Shown here piece after piece: positions 1 to 8,767 of a stretch of DNA of 51,820 bases. The translations under genes were made by a program, and so were the position numbers. The stretch is from Pirellula sp. (GTDB lineage Bacteria > Planctomycetota > Planctomycetia > Pirellulales > Pirellulaceae). Position 1 is the first letter of the stretch. Each line of letters starts with the position of its first letter. The DNA lies in contig JAJTFB010000009.1 of assembly GCA_021300015.1 (NCBI GenBank), positions 1 through 51,820 on the forward strand. Direction: 5' to 3'. The notes beneath the pieces were generated by a model. The model was given only the letters and a program-made list of their open reading frames with translations, was not told the origin of the DNA and searched no databases.

Positions 1-61
1 GAAGGTTTCCTCCGAACAAGATCGCAGCGCAACTGAGGATCGCAATACGTTGGGATTTCAT
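1..61 (-). CDS. Secreted protein, N-terminal fragment (runs off window)
   Basis: An ATG at 61-59 on the minus strand opens a frame reading MKSQRIAILSCAAILFGGNL up to the window edge. A short basic start followed by a hydrophobic stretch looks like a signal peptide. An AGGAGT Shine-Dalgarno-like sequence sits about seven bases upstream of the ATG, which supports the start. The gene follows the leucine-rich-repeat gene on the same strand after about 40 bases, so the two may be co-transcribed. Only 20 codons are visible and the function cannot be called. Confidence 0.55.
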   Translation of the reverse strand, partial: MKSQRIAILSCAAILFGGNL

Positions 62-102
62 CGATCACTCCTAACTCGGGTGCAAGAGGCAGCTCAAGCG
101 AG

Positions 103-966
103 TTACTTCACGGGTGGGTTGATTCGAACTCCGATGGCTTTGAGCTCTTCGAACCAAGCGGCCTTGGAGGCGTTTTGGACCAAGCTGTCATCGACGTAGA
201 GTCTTAGGAAAGGGGCAAAGCGGCGGTTTTCCTTCGCGTCGGCTTGGCAAGCCTCAATCAAAGCAGTGAGGTCGACTTCTGGGTTCTCCTGAAGGATCAG
301 CAGTCGCACCTCCCGCATCGATTTAGCGAACTCAAGTGTTTTGACGTTACAGCCTTTAAGATTGATCGTCTGGAGACCTCGCAGTTCCGCGATGCCGTTA
401 AGGTCTTCGATGGGGCTTGCTGCAACATCGAGCGTCCAGAGTTTCTTGAGTGCAAAGATGGGCTCAAGTTTTTTGATTTTGTTCCCTGAGGCATAAAACG
501 ATTGCATCTTGACCAATCCTCGCAGTGGTCCAAGATCCTCGATGCTGTTGTTGGCGATATGGAGATACTGAATCGCGATCAGGCCCGTCAGCGGTTCGAG
601 GGATTGGATCTGGTTAGAGGCCAAGTCGACCGATTGCAGGAGTTTCAGGTCCCGGATGGGACCAAGGTCGACGATCTCGTTTTTTTCCAGGTCGAGCTTC
701 ATCAACGCTTTGCAGTTTTGGAGCCCCTCAAGGGACTTGATCCCTTTGCCTTTGGCGACGACCTGAGAGATGCTTTTGACATCGTCGAGGGTCAGGGGTT
801 CGGCGTTGTAACGCTTCTCGAAAACCTCGCGCCTGACGGCAGCTTCCAGGGCTTTGTCGGGGAACAGGTCTTGGGCGAAAGCTGCTGGAATCAGCAGCAA
901 AAAAGACCAAGCAAGCAGGGTGTTCCGGAGAGATGACCGAAGGCCCAGGGGTGTACTGATTTCCAT
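103..966 (-). CDS. Secreted leucine-rich-repeat protein
   Basis: The 287-residue product begins with a signal peptide (hydrophobic residues about 15-31, ending AFAQ). Residues about 75-240 are a run of roughly seven leucine-rich repeats of the SDS22/internalin type, about 22 residues each, with the pattern LxxLDLxxNxIxxLxPLxxL. Such solenoids usually bind proteins or glycans; the partner is not evident. The C-terminal 50 residues, after the last repeat, contain no motif I recognise. The protein is exported, by its signal peptide, and has no obvious membrane anchor. It lies upstream of another secreted-protein gene on the same strand. The architecture call is secure; the biological role is unknown. 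Confidence 0.85.
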   Translation of the reverse strand: MEISTPLGLRSSLRNTLLAWSFLLLIPAAFAQDLFPDKALEAAVRREVFEKRYNAEPLTLDDVKSISQVVAKGKGIKSLEGLQNCKALMKLDLEKNEIVDLGPIRDLKLLQSVDLASNQIQSLEPLTGLIAIQYLHIANNSIEDLGPLRGLVKMQSFYASGNKIKKLEPIFALKKLWTLDVAASPIEDLNGIAELRGLQTINLKGCNVKTLEFAKSMREVRLLILQENPEVDLTALIEACQADAKENRRFAPFLRLYVDDSLVQNASKAAWFEELKAIGVRINPPVK

Positions 967-1291
967 CCGTACGATTTCCTATGGTTCGAGGCGGGGGTAA
1001 AGGGGGGGGTTACCCCTTCACTGTAGCTAAAACCGCTTAGGATTTCCACCGCGGGTTTGGTTCCACGGCGGGTTTCGATGGGTTATGGATCAAATGGATC
1101 TACGCGGACAAGAGACGCGCAGACGAAATCTAGCGTCTCGCAAGATTTCTGGTGCCGATCGAACTAAAGATGAGGGCAGAGAGTACCCACTGACCGGAGC
1201 ACCAACCTCAGGCCTTGGACCATCGTTTGAAATGTCTCATTTCGCGACATCTCATTTCGCTACCGGTCGATATTACTTGCGATTCTCGCTG
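967..1291. other. Intergenic region upstream of the LRR gene
   Basis: This 325-base stretch contains a G-run-rich segment near 990-1015 and two copies of TCTCATTTCGC around 1233-1262, the first forming a small GAAATG/CATTTC hairpin. A plus-strand open frame crosses it but continues antisense through rpmG and lacks any recognisable family. The region probably carries the LRR gene promoter and the 3' end of the rpmG transcript. I see no gene here. Confidence 0.4.
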
Positions 1292-1456
1292 CTACTTGCG
1301 TTTCTCGGTATGGAGCGTGATTCGGCGAAGTCTCGGGGAGTACTTCTTGAGTTGCAGTTTTTCTGCTCCGGGTTTGCGATACAACACATAATTGATGTCG
1401 CCGGTTTCTTGGCAAACCAAGTAGGTTGTTTCTTTCTTTTTCTTGCTCTTGGCCAT
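1292..1456 (-). CDS. rpmG: 50S ribosomal protein L33
   Basis: The minus-strand frame from the ATG at 1456 to the TAG at 1292 encodes 54 residues, starting [20 protein letters not shown] and ending [10 protein letters not shown]. This is the ribosomal protein L33 pattern: a basic N terminus, the core INYVLYRK, then [14 protein letters not shown]33 is a small protein of the 50S subunit near the E site. Only one cysteine is present, so this is the C-minus form lacking the two CxxC pairs that bind zinc. The length is normal for the family. It stands alone here, between the LRR gene and the divergent giant surface-protein gene. It is short enough to be missed by length-filtered gene finding. Confidence 0.93.
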   Translation of the reverse strand: MAKSKKKKETTYLVCQETGDINYVLYRKPGAEKLQLKKYSPRLRRITLHTEKRK

Positions 1457-1587
1457 GGCTATTCCAGACTCGCTTCGAATGGATCGCGAAAGGGTGTGAA
1501 GGATGCGTATTATGCAAATCGATTGCCCGGTTGGCTAGCTCAACTCGGAGAAAAGGGACCTTTTAAGCGGGTTTTGGAACCCAACGG

Positions 1588-1645
1588 CCGAAAAAACGTC
1601 TAAAGACCCGTTGAGCGCCGCGTCTTGCAGGGACGTTTTTTTCGG
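1588..1645. other. Inverted repeat in the region upstream of the giant surface-protein gene
   Basis: CCGAAAAAACGTC at 1588-1600 is matched, apart from one extra A/T, by GACGTTTTTTTCGG at 1632-1645. Within the loop, AAGAC (1603-1607) and GTCTT (1622-1626) could pair further. The structure lies between rpmG and the ATG at 1765, in a divergent intergenic region of about 300 bases. It could be a leader structure, a terminator of an unseen short transcript, or a protein-binding site; the sequence does not decide. The rest of 1457-1764 shows no gene. Confidence 0.4.
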
Positions 1646-1764
1646 ATTTCCTGGAAAAACGACCTGAGAGGCCCGGTATTTGCGGCATTGACTGTTGTTT
1701 TCGATATTGTTTGGATGAATTGACGCCCAAGCGACTTGTGTCAGGAAACGTTGTAAGGAAAGTG

Positions 1765-4700
1765 ATGACAAAAATGAATCAGCAAGCTTCTTCCTGGGTA
1801 TCCCGAAATTTTAAGGGAAAAGCTCTCGTCCGAAGGATGCTTGGAGATGCAGTCGAATCCAACGAGCGCCCAACCCGACACATCCGATTCGAGCCCCTGG
1901 AGCGCCGGGAGTTGATGGCCTCGGACTTCTACGAGGCAGCTTCGGAGCAATCCCAAAGCTATTTGATCGAACAGTACACTGCCAATTCTGCAGAAGTTTC
2001 GAGCCCAGGGGCAAAGGCCACAGGCCTGCTGGCCGAGGGCGAAGCCACCGCGGCTGCGGATCTGGTCGCATTTGCCAAAGCTCTGGCCACCTCGGGTGCC
2101 AAATTCTTCGGCGCCGACTGGTGTGCGGTTTGCACTGAACAAAAGAAGTTGTTTCTTGAAGGCAAGAACTACCTTCCGTTCATCGAATCGAGCAATCCGG
2201 ACCGCACTCAAAACGCCACAGGAGCGGCTGAAAATATCACGACCTATCCGACCTGGAAGTTCGCCAACGGGCAAGTCGCGACCGGTTTGCAGACCCTCGA
2301 GCAACTTTCCACGATTTCGGGAGTTGCGATTCCTACCGGAACGCAACCTACGTTTGTAGAAGTCTCCAACCAAACGGTTCGGTTCCGTTCTCCGGTCCAC
2401 GTTCCGATCGACACGTACGATCCCAACGGCGGCCCGTTGACCGTCACTGTGACCAGCAGCAACCCCAACGTCATATCGGCCGAGTTGGTCAACAACCCCA
2501 AGTCGGTTCGCATGGACGTCAATGGCTATGGCGAGATGGTTTATCGCTTGTTTGCCGAGGAAGCTTCCCGTCCGGTCAACCAGTTCGAGCAGTTGGTCAA
2601 CTCCGGCTTTTACAATCAAACCGCAACGAGCGATATCATCTTCCACCGTGTGGTCGATGGTTTCATGATCCAAGCCGGTGATCCTACGGGGACAGGATCC
2701 GGAGGATCCACACTGGGTGATTTTGATGATCAATTCAATTTGAACCTTCAGCACAACCGTTCTGGGGTATTGTCATATGCCAAGGCTGGAGCAGATACGA
2801 ACGACTCGCAGTTTTTCGTCACCGAGGTAGCGACCCGCCATTTGGATTTCAAGCACTCGATTTTTGGCCAGCTCATCGAGGGCGAAGCGGTCCGAGAAGG
2901 GATTTCCCGAACGAAGGTAACGAGCCAATCGTCTGGGGAAGTCAGCCGACCGGTCAACGAAGTGGTCATCAAATCGATGGAGATTTTCAATGACACGAAA
3001 AATGGCTTGGTCCGCCTTAAGTCGTTAGCTAGCAGCGGAACATCGACGATCACCGTCACGGTGACCAACAGCACAGGAGGGTCTTTCTCCCGTTCGTTCA
3101 CCGCCACAGCCGCTCCCGACAATTCCAACGGCGCACCGTTCCTCAATGACATCACGGTACCCCCAATCGCCGCTGGCCAGACCGTCACAGTCCAAATCGG
3201 TAGCCAGGACAAAGAGGGGGACGCGGTCGCCTACGACGCGACGCGCCAAGGCTCGGTTCCTTATCAGTTCAACATGAACAACCAAACCGGTTTGCTCTCG
3301 GTGACGGCTCCGAGCGATTTCAGCGGCCCGTTTCAAGTTCGAGTCAGCGTCCGACCTGCGTCTTCGACCGCCGCTAGCAGCAGCGACGATGCACAACTCC
3401 TGACTTTTAATGTTCCAGTAGTCGTCTCGGCCCCCTCAGCGGTCGACCTCGTGGCTGCAAGCGATACAGGCATAAGCGACTCGGACAATGTGACCAACGC
3501 TGGTAACTTGCAGTTCTCGGTTTCTGGAACGACCACCGGGGCGAATGTCCAACTGAAGATCGGCAACCAAGTTATCGGCTCGGCGATTGCCACAGGCACC
3601 ACAACGAGCATCTCGACCAATCAAATCGCTCCACTTGGAAGCGGTGTTTACTCGATCGTCGCCGTTCAGACGGTCAACGGAACGACTTCGGCTGCCTCGC
3701 CAACGCTGTCCCTTGAGTACGACGCCCTTGCTCCCTCGGCCATCGCCCTGAGCAATCTGCCGAACCGAGCCAATGTTGGGACCCCGCTTGGTTTTGACCT
3801 GAACCATCCTGAAGAGGGCCAGGGATTGCGGTATGTTCTAGACAACGCACCGGCAGGAATGACCATCGATCAGCAAACAGGATTGATCTCCTGGACCCCA
3901 ATTGCCAATCAACTTGGGCCTCAAACGGCCATTCTCAAGTTGCAAGACAAAGCCGGGAACATCAATTCCCAGACGCTTGCAATATCGGTAGCCGATACGG
4001 CCAAGATCGCAGTGGACATGTTCCTGCAGACACTCACTGGACAGCCTTTGACGAGCATCGCTGCGAATCAGGAGTTTCTCGTCAAGCTGGTCGTCCAAGA
4101 CCTCCGTACATCCGGTTCCGGAACCGGCGAGGGAGTCTTCACCGCCTACGTGGACCTGATCTATGACGCCCAAAAAGTCGAACCGATCGCGACCAACCCG
4201 ATCACCTACGATGCCCTGTTCCAAAACGGAAAATCGGGGAGCACAGCAACCCCTGGCTTGATCGACGAACTCGGGGCGTTTTCATCGCTGACGGCTGGGC
4301 CAGGTCGAGACCCACAGAATTTCATCACCGTTCGCATGCGGGCCAAATCCGGCGGTGTGGCCAAGTTCTCGATGGACGAAGCCGACGAGGGCAACAAGGC
4401 CTTCGGATTATTCCTCGACACGGCAAACTCCGGAGTACCCGCCAACCGAGTGCTGTTCGATTCAAAATCCCTGAGTATCTCCTCGAGCTTCACCGCCGTT
4501 GACGACACATTCAGCGTCAATGAAGACACGACCAACAATTCGATCGATGTGCTAGCCAACGATACGATCAGCTCCGGGTCCAACGCCGTTCTGAGTCTCG
4601 TTTCGGTCTCGACGCCCGACAAAGGTGGGACCGTGTCGATCGCAACCGGAGAGAAACGCTTGGTTTACACCCCCGCACCGAACTTCAATGGTGCGGAGAA

Positions 4701-6357
4701 ATTCACCTACGTCGTTCGCGACCAGTCGGGTGTTTCAGCGACCGCTACGGTGACGATGAATGTCCAAGCCGTCAACGACAATCCCGTCGCCGTCAACGAC
4801 GTTTTCGATACGGTCAAGTCGAATCAAACCGACGTGTTTCTCAACGTTCTTGGCAACGATACACTCGGTCCAGACTCCGGCGAAACACTCATCGTTACGA
4901 GCGTCGGTGCGACCAGCCAAGGTGGTTCGGTCAAGGTTGCCACGGGCGGCAACGGAGTGCTCTACACGCCGAAAGCAAATTTCACGGGCTCTGAGTCGTT
5001 TACCTACACCATCAGCGATGGCAAAGGTGGTAGCGCTACGGGCAATGTGACGGTGAGTGTGCAAGTCGCGGTTCCACCCCCAACGGTCGTCGGGGAATCG
5101 TTTACCGTCCTTGAGGACAGCACCGAGACCGAGTTCGATGTGCTAGCCAACGATCTGCCCGCAGAGACCGGCAACACCTTGACGATCGCATCGGCAAGTG
5201 CAAGCAATGGCACGGTCAACACCAACGCGGCAAAGAACCGGATTCTTTACAAACCCAATGCGAATTTCGTCGGAACCGATTCGATTGTCTACACGGTCCG
5301 CAGCAGCAACGGAGGAACCGCCACAGGTACGGCAACCATCACTATCAGTTCCGTCAACGATGCCCCCGTTGCCGTCGCTGACGTGCTTACGGTTACCACC
5401 GCGTCGAACCAAAGCGTGAACGTCCTGGCCAACGATACCAACGTCGATGCCAATGAAACGCTCACAATCTCGTCGGTTACCCAACCGGAAACCGGCAAAG
5501 GAACCGTCACGATCACCGCAGACAAAAAGTTCTTGCTCTACAGTGCTCCGTCGGCAAACTTCACCGGCGAAGTCAACTTCACCTACACCATCAGCGATGG
5601 CAACGGCTTGAGCTCGACGGCAAACGTGAAACTCAACGTCGTCAACTTCACCCCTCGGGATGTGGGGATCACCAAGGTCACTCCGGTCCAAGGCGTAACC
5701 ATTCAAGCCATGCAAATCGATAGCACGGGTGCAAACTCGACTCCCGTGATGTTGAATTCCATGCAGGATGGCCAAGTGGTCAAGGTGCCCGATGTCGGCC
5801 CAGGTACTTATCAGTTCTCTGTGCCCACGCTTCCATTCTTCACCGTCGCGCAACCTTCGGTCAATGTCATTTCAAAAGCCAATGATGGAGATTCCTTGAG
5901 CACCGTTTTGAACGTCGGTGCACGAGACCCCAAGTTCATGGACGTGAGGGATTTCACCTCGAAATCGCTGCGTAAAGGTATCACATTGGCAGTCCAACCC
6001 AATCAGCAATCGCTTTGGCACGACGGGGTCAAGGATTGGCGAAGTTATTCGGACATCCAGGTATCTCTCAATCAAGCTGCCAACCAGTTGACGATCCGGG
6101 CGATCGATCCGACCAGCAAGGCCGTCACGACAACCCTGCCCACGAGCGATCCACGGGTAAAGCTGCGAGCCAAAGAAGGTGCCAATCACTTGTTCCGAAT
6201 TCAGGCCGCACCGAGCGAACTGAACTTCACTCCAGTCGTCGCACCTGCTAGCTCGGCTAGCAGCGGTGCGGAAGGAGAAGGGCGCAGTGCAAATCGGATG
6301 GCATCTCCTGCGGTGCTCATCGACAAGGCCCTCGATGAATTGGCCAGCGAATTCTAA
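1765..6357 (+). CDS. Giant surface protein: thioredoxin-like, cyclophilin, Ig/cohesin-like and tandem-95 domains
   Basis: The likely start is the ATG at 1765, because AAGGAA lies about five bases upstream; this gives 1530 residues. Residues 44-52 (PLERRELMA) match the LEPR-type motif near the N terminus of planctomycete surface proteins. Residues about 100-195 resemble a thioredoxin fold with a WCAVC active site at 119-123. Residues about 245-410 are a cyclophilin-type peptidyl-prolyl isomerase with FHRVVDGFMIQAGDP, DSQFFV and SIFGQLIEG. Then come an Ig-like domain (about 657-742), a cohesin-like domain (about 749-905) and four tandem-95/cadherin-like units (from about 913, 1008, 1110 and 1205), each with a (V/L)LANDT-like turn. 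The last 240 residues are unassigned. Both enzymes act on protein folding, so an extracytoplasmic folding or display role is inferred. Confidence 0.85.
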   Translation: MTKMNQQASSWVSRNFKGKALVRRMLGDAVESNERPTRHIRFEPLERRELMASDFYEAASEQSQSYLIEQYTANSAEVSSPGAKATGLLAEGEATAAADLVAFAKALATSGAKFFGADWCAVCTEQKKLFLEGKNYLPFIESSNPDRTQNATGAAENITTYPTWKFANGQVATGLQTLEQLSTISGVAIPTGTQPTFVEVSNQTVRFRSPVHVPIDTYDPNGGPLTVTVTSSNPNVISAELVNNPKSVRMDVNGYGEMVYRLFAEEASRPVNQFEQLVNSGFYNQTATSDIIFHRVVDGFMIQAGDPTGTGSGGSTLGDFDDQFNLNLQHNRSGVLSYAKAGADTNDSQFFVTEVATRHLDFKHSIFGQLIEGEAVREGISRTKVTSQSSGEVSRPVNEVVIKSMEIFNDTKNGLVRLKSLASSGTSTITVTVTNSTGGSFSRSFTATAAPDNSNGAPFLNDITVPPIAAGQTVTVQIGSQDKEGDAVAYDATRQGSVPYQFNMNNQTGLLSVTAPSDFSGPFQVRVSVRPASSTAASSSDDAQLLTFNVPVVVSAPSAVDLVAASDTGISDSDNVTNAGNLQFSVSGTTTGANVQLKIGNQVIGSAIATGTTTSISTNQIAPLGSGVYSIVAVQTVNGTTSAASPTLSLEYDALAPSAIALSNLPNRANVGTPLGFDLNHPEEGQGLRYVLDNAPAGMTIDQQTGLISWTPIANQLGPQTAILKLQDKAGNINSQTLAISVADTAKIAVDMFLQTLTGQPLTSIAANQEFLVKLVVQDLRTSGSGTGEGVFTAYVDLIYDAQKVEPIATNPITYDALFQNGKSGSTATPGLIDELGAFSSLTAGPGRDPQNFITVRMRAKSGGVAKFSMDEADEGNKAFGLFLDTANSGVPANRVLFDSKSLSISSSFTAVDDTFSVNEDTTNNSIDVLANDTISSGSNAVLSLVSVSTPDKGGTVSIATGEKRLVYTPAPNFNGAEKFTYVVRDQSGVSATATVTMNVQAVNDNPVAVNDVFDTVKSNQTDVFLNVLGNDTLGPDSGETLIVTSVGATSQGGSVKVATGGNGVLYTPKANFTGSESFTYTISDGKGGSATGNVTVSVQVAVPPPTVVGESFTVLEDSTETEFDVLANDLPAETGNTLTIASASASNGTVNTNAAKNRILYKPNANFVGTDSIVYTVRSSNGGTATGTATITISSVNDAPVAVADVLTVTTASNQSVNVLANDTNVDANETLTISSVTQPETGKGTVTITADKKFLLYSAPSANFTGEVNFTYTISDGNGLSSTANVKLNVVNFTPRDVGITKVTPVQGVTIQAMQIDSTGANSTPVMLNSMQDGQVVKVPDVGPGTYQFSVPTLPFFTVAQPSVNVISKANDGDSLSTVLNVGARDPKFMDVRDFTSKSLRKGITLAVQPNQQSLWHDGVKDWRSYSDIQVSLNQAANQLTIRAIDPTSKAVTTTLPTSDPRVKLRAKEGANHLFRIQAAPSELNFTPVVAPASSASSGAEGEGRSANRMASPAVLIDKALDELASEF

Positions 6358-6370
6358 GAACACACCTCTT

Positions 6371-6475
6371 TAACCACGGAATACTCGGAACACACCACTT
6401 TTTAACCACGGAATACTCGGAACACACGGAAAATCTTGGGTTCTTACTTCCGTGTGTTCGGTGTGTTCCGTGGTT
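6371..6475. repeat. Direct repeat pair plus inverted copy between convergent genes
   Basis: A 25-base unit beginning TAACCACGGAATACTCGG occurs at 6371-6395 and again, identical, at 6403-6427. A third, inverted copy at 6452-6475 (GTGTGTTC...CCGTGGTT) matches 21 of 24 positions. The second copy and the inverted copy can form a long stem with a loop of about 24 bases. It lies between the convergent surface-protein and sialidase genes, so it may act as a two-way terminator. The composition resembles dispersed intergenic repeats rich in CCACGGAA/ACACACGG found in several environmental bacteria; that link is from memory. Confidence 0.7.
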
Positions 6476-6482
6476 CTATGGC

Positions 6483-7679
6483 TCAGGGGGTAACCACCCA
6501 AGCTTCATCGAATTCCGCGTGTTTCATGCTCTTTCCGGCCGTCACGAAGTAACTGTAGATTGCATGGAGGCGACCATCGGAACTTTGGATAAGCGCTGGA
6601 TAGTGAAATGAACCTTCCGCCTCGTTCTCGAGATACTTGGGCTTCGACCAATTTTGGCCCTCATCGAGCGATACCGATACAGCCAAACGATTGCGGCCTT
6701 TGTCGGTGTCGTTGTAGATCAAAATCCAGTGGCCATTTCTCAAGCGAACCGCATCCAAACCCGATCCGGGGTTGGGTAGTTCCGAGCTCGCGATATCGGA
6801 CCAACTTTGGCCTTGGTCGCTCGAGGTGGCGGTCCGAATCTTTTCAGTAAATCCATTCTCACGCATGTAGGCCACCAAACTGCCATCCTTCTTTTGAACC
6901 ACCGCGGGTTGAATATTGCCATATCCGATGAGAGGTTTGCTGGCCTGCCAAGTCAGTCCATGGTCATCGCTGATGGCCATCAACGAAAAAGAGTAGGTAT
7001 CCGAGTAGAGGGGAAGTAAAAGCCGTCCTGATTCCAAGACCGTGGGTTTGCAACGGGTTTGCCAGCCGAGCCTTTGGAAGAGCTTATCGCCGAATCGTCC
7101 GCGTACCTCATCGACCTTGCCCTGAAGCTCTTTGGAAAGGGGCTTGGGAAGCGTATCCAGCAAGGCATCGAGCTTGGAGTTGGCCTCGGTGCTGAAGTCG
7201 TCAGGTTTGAGCCATAGGCTTTCTTTACGGTCCCACTTCGGACTCCCGGTCCCGATGGGATCGAAGCTAACCAATTGCTGAGTGACACAGGACTCCCAGG
7301 TATTGGCAAGTACCAACGGCCAAAACAAGTGCAAGGAGCCTTTGCCATCGACCATCATGGCCGTATTTCCATCGGGGAAGCCCGGTGTATCGATCATCAC
7401 AAAGGGATCGGACCATGACTGGGAACCCCGAGGAAGCCTCGCTCCGAAGACCGCGACGTCATCGGCCTTGCGCTCTCCGGATCCACGGTACCAGGAGGCC
7501 AGGAAAGATCCGTCTGGCAATTCGACGATGCTCGGCGCATGGTTGTGGTCGGCACGCAATGGGAAAACCAACTCCGAGCGATAAACGATCTCCTGGGCTT
7601 GGCCCACCCCGAGTGTTCCGAGCCAAGAGACGCATACGATCAAAAGAGAATGGAATCGTGTGTTCAATCGTGTATTCAT
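6483..7679 (-). CDS. Secreted exo-sialidase (BNR/Asp-box family)
   Basis: From the ATG at 7679 the product has 398 residues; an earlier in-frame ATG at 7754 would put 25 non-signal residues before a clear signal peptide (MNTRLNTRFHSLLIVCVSWL, cleavage near GQAQ), so the later start is chosen. Three Asp boxes are visible: SDDHGLTW (237-244), SSDQGQSW (286-293) and SLDEGQNW (337-344), the hallmark of six-bladed sialidase propellers. The segment LVFPLRADHNHAPSIVELPDG matches the N-terminal blade of BNR_2 proteins. Such enzymes release sialic acid or related sugars from glycans outside the cell or in the periplasm. The substrate here is unproven, and many planctomycete members are uncharacterised. 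The gene is convergent with the surface-protein gene and divergent from the M48 peptidase. Confidence 0.85.
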   Translation of the reverse strand: MNTRLNTRFHSLLIVCVSWLGTLGVGQAQEIVYRSELVFPLRADHNHAPSIVELPDGSFLASWYRGSGERKADDVAVFGARLPRGSQSWSDPFVMIDTPGFPDGNTAMMVDGKGSLHLFWPLVLANTWESCVTQQLVSFDPIGTGSPKWDRKESLWLKPDDFSTEANSKLDALLDTLPKPLSKELQGKVDEVRGRFGDKLFQRLGWQTRCKPTVLESGRLLLPLYSDTYSFSLMAISDDHGLTWQASKPLIGYGNIQPAVVQKKDGSLVAYMRENGFTEKIRTATSSDQGQSWSDIASSELPNPGSGLDAVRLRNGHWILIYNDTDKGRNRLAVSVSLDEGQNWSKPKYLENEAEGSFHYPALIQSSDGRLHAIYSYFVTAGKSMKHAEFDEAWVVTP

Positions 7680-7907
7680 AAGTGTGCGAGTAGCTCCTGG
7701 CGACCTTGGGTGTCGTGCTAGATTGGGGAGGGGGATCCGTTCGAATGACAGCAATCGATGATGGAAGGAAGTTCGTAGGGTCCAATGGAGCCCTAGATTT
7801 TAAGCCATATTCAGGGCTCAAGTATCCGAAATCCCTCTTGGTCTGAGCGATCTATTTGCGTTATTTTCCCCAGGGAGTGTTCCGTCAAAACGCCAGGGAG
7901 TCCTGCC

Positions 7908-8747
7908 ATGCCTGAAAAATACGATACCCACCTGACGACTCGTCGCGCGATGCTCGCGAGCATGGGTTGCTTGGGGCTCTCGATGTGCTGCTCATGCAGG
8001 TCCACGCCGATGACGGGTCGTCCGCAGTTGGTATTCATACCCAAGTCGATGGAGATGTCGCTCGGCGAGCAGAGCTATGCAGATGTCATTTCGAAATCGA
8101 AACCTTCTGCGAATCCTTCGTGGGTTCAAGCCGTGGAGCGAACGGGCCAGCGTATCGCGGCAGTCGCCAATGCGCAAGGGTTTCAGTGGGAGTTTCGCCT
8201 TTTGGCCGATCCAACCCAGAACGCGTTTTGTTTGCCTGGGGGTAAGGTGGCCATCTACGAGGGGATCCTTCCGTCATGCGAGAACGAAGCTGGATTGGCG
8301 GTGGTGATGAGCCATGAGATCGCCCATGCGCTGGCTCGTCATGGTGCAGAGCGAATGAGTCAGCAAGCCGGTGTGCAAGGAGCCGGGGCAATGCTCGGTT
8401 GGGCGATGAGTGAAACGACTCCGATGACTCGCGATCTAGCGATGCGAGCTTTTGGTACAGGCACACAATACGGCATCCTGTTGCCTTACAGTCGCCATCA
8501 CGAGAGCGAGGCCGACTCGATCGGAATTCAATTGATGGCCAAGGCGGGTTACGATCCCTCGGAAGCCCCTTTGTTTTGGGGCCGATTTGGAAATGCAAAA
8601 TCAGGATCCGAGTCACCTCCAGAGTGGGCCTCGACACATCCGAGCGATGATCGAAGGGCTGCGGAGTTGTCGGCCAAGCTGCCCCAAGCTCTGCAGTTGT
8701 ATCAATCTGCGGCGAGTCGCTATGGGCGCGGCGAACGCCTCGTCTAA
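7908..8747 (+). CDS. M48-family zinc metallopeptidase, probable exported lipoprotein
   Basis: The 279-residue product contains HEIAH at 136-140, the zinc-binding and catalytic motif of M48 peptidases, followed by ARHGAERMSQQ. The third metal ligand lies in HHESEADSIG (198-206), and the typical STHPSDDRR is at 242-250. This is the BepA/Oma1-like class that acts in envelope protein quality control. The N terminus has twin arginines (12-13), a hydrophobic stretch and cysteines (C21, C27, C28, C30), suggesting Tat export or lipid anchoring, although the lipobox is imperfect. The start is supported by an AGGGAG sequence eight bases upstream. CCAGGGAGT occurs twice just upstream (7870 and 7893). 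There are no membrane helices beyond the N terminus. Confidence 0.9.
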   Translation: MPEKYDTHLTTRRAMLASMGCLGLSMCCSCRSTPMTGRPQLVFIPKSMEMSLGEQSYADVISKSKPSANPSWVQAVERTGQRIAAVANAQGFQWEFRLLADPTQNAFCLPGGKVAIYEGILPSCENEAGLAVVMSHEIAHALARHGAERMSQQAGVQGAGAMLGWAMSETTPMTRDLAMRAFGTGTQYGILLPYSRHHESEADSIGIQLMAKAGYDPSEAPLFWGRFGNAKSGSESPPEWASTHPSDDRRAAELSAKLPQALQLYQSAASRYGRGERLV

Positions 8748-8767
8748 AGGCTTAAAGAATCCTCAGC

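Noticed and set aside
1490..1600. Possible tRNA, because of GGTTGGCTAGCTCAACTCGG
   Set aside because: The D-arm-like part lacks a matching acceptor stem, anticodon arm and T-loop; GGGTTTTGGAACCC is only a short hairpin.
1085..1603. 172-codon plus-strand open frame across the rpmG region
   Set aside because: It runs antisense through rpmG, whose L33 motif is clear, and its translation shows no domain or signal peptide.
1741..2754. 337-codon minus-strand open frame inside the surface-protein gene
   Set aside because: It is antisense to a gene with well-defined domains; the composition (Arg/Gly/Leu-rich) is typical of a reverse-frame shadow.
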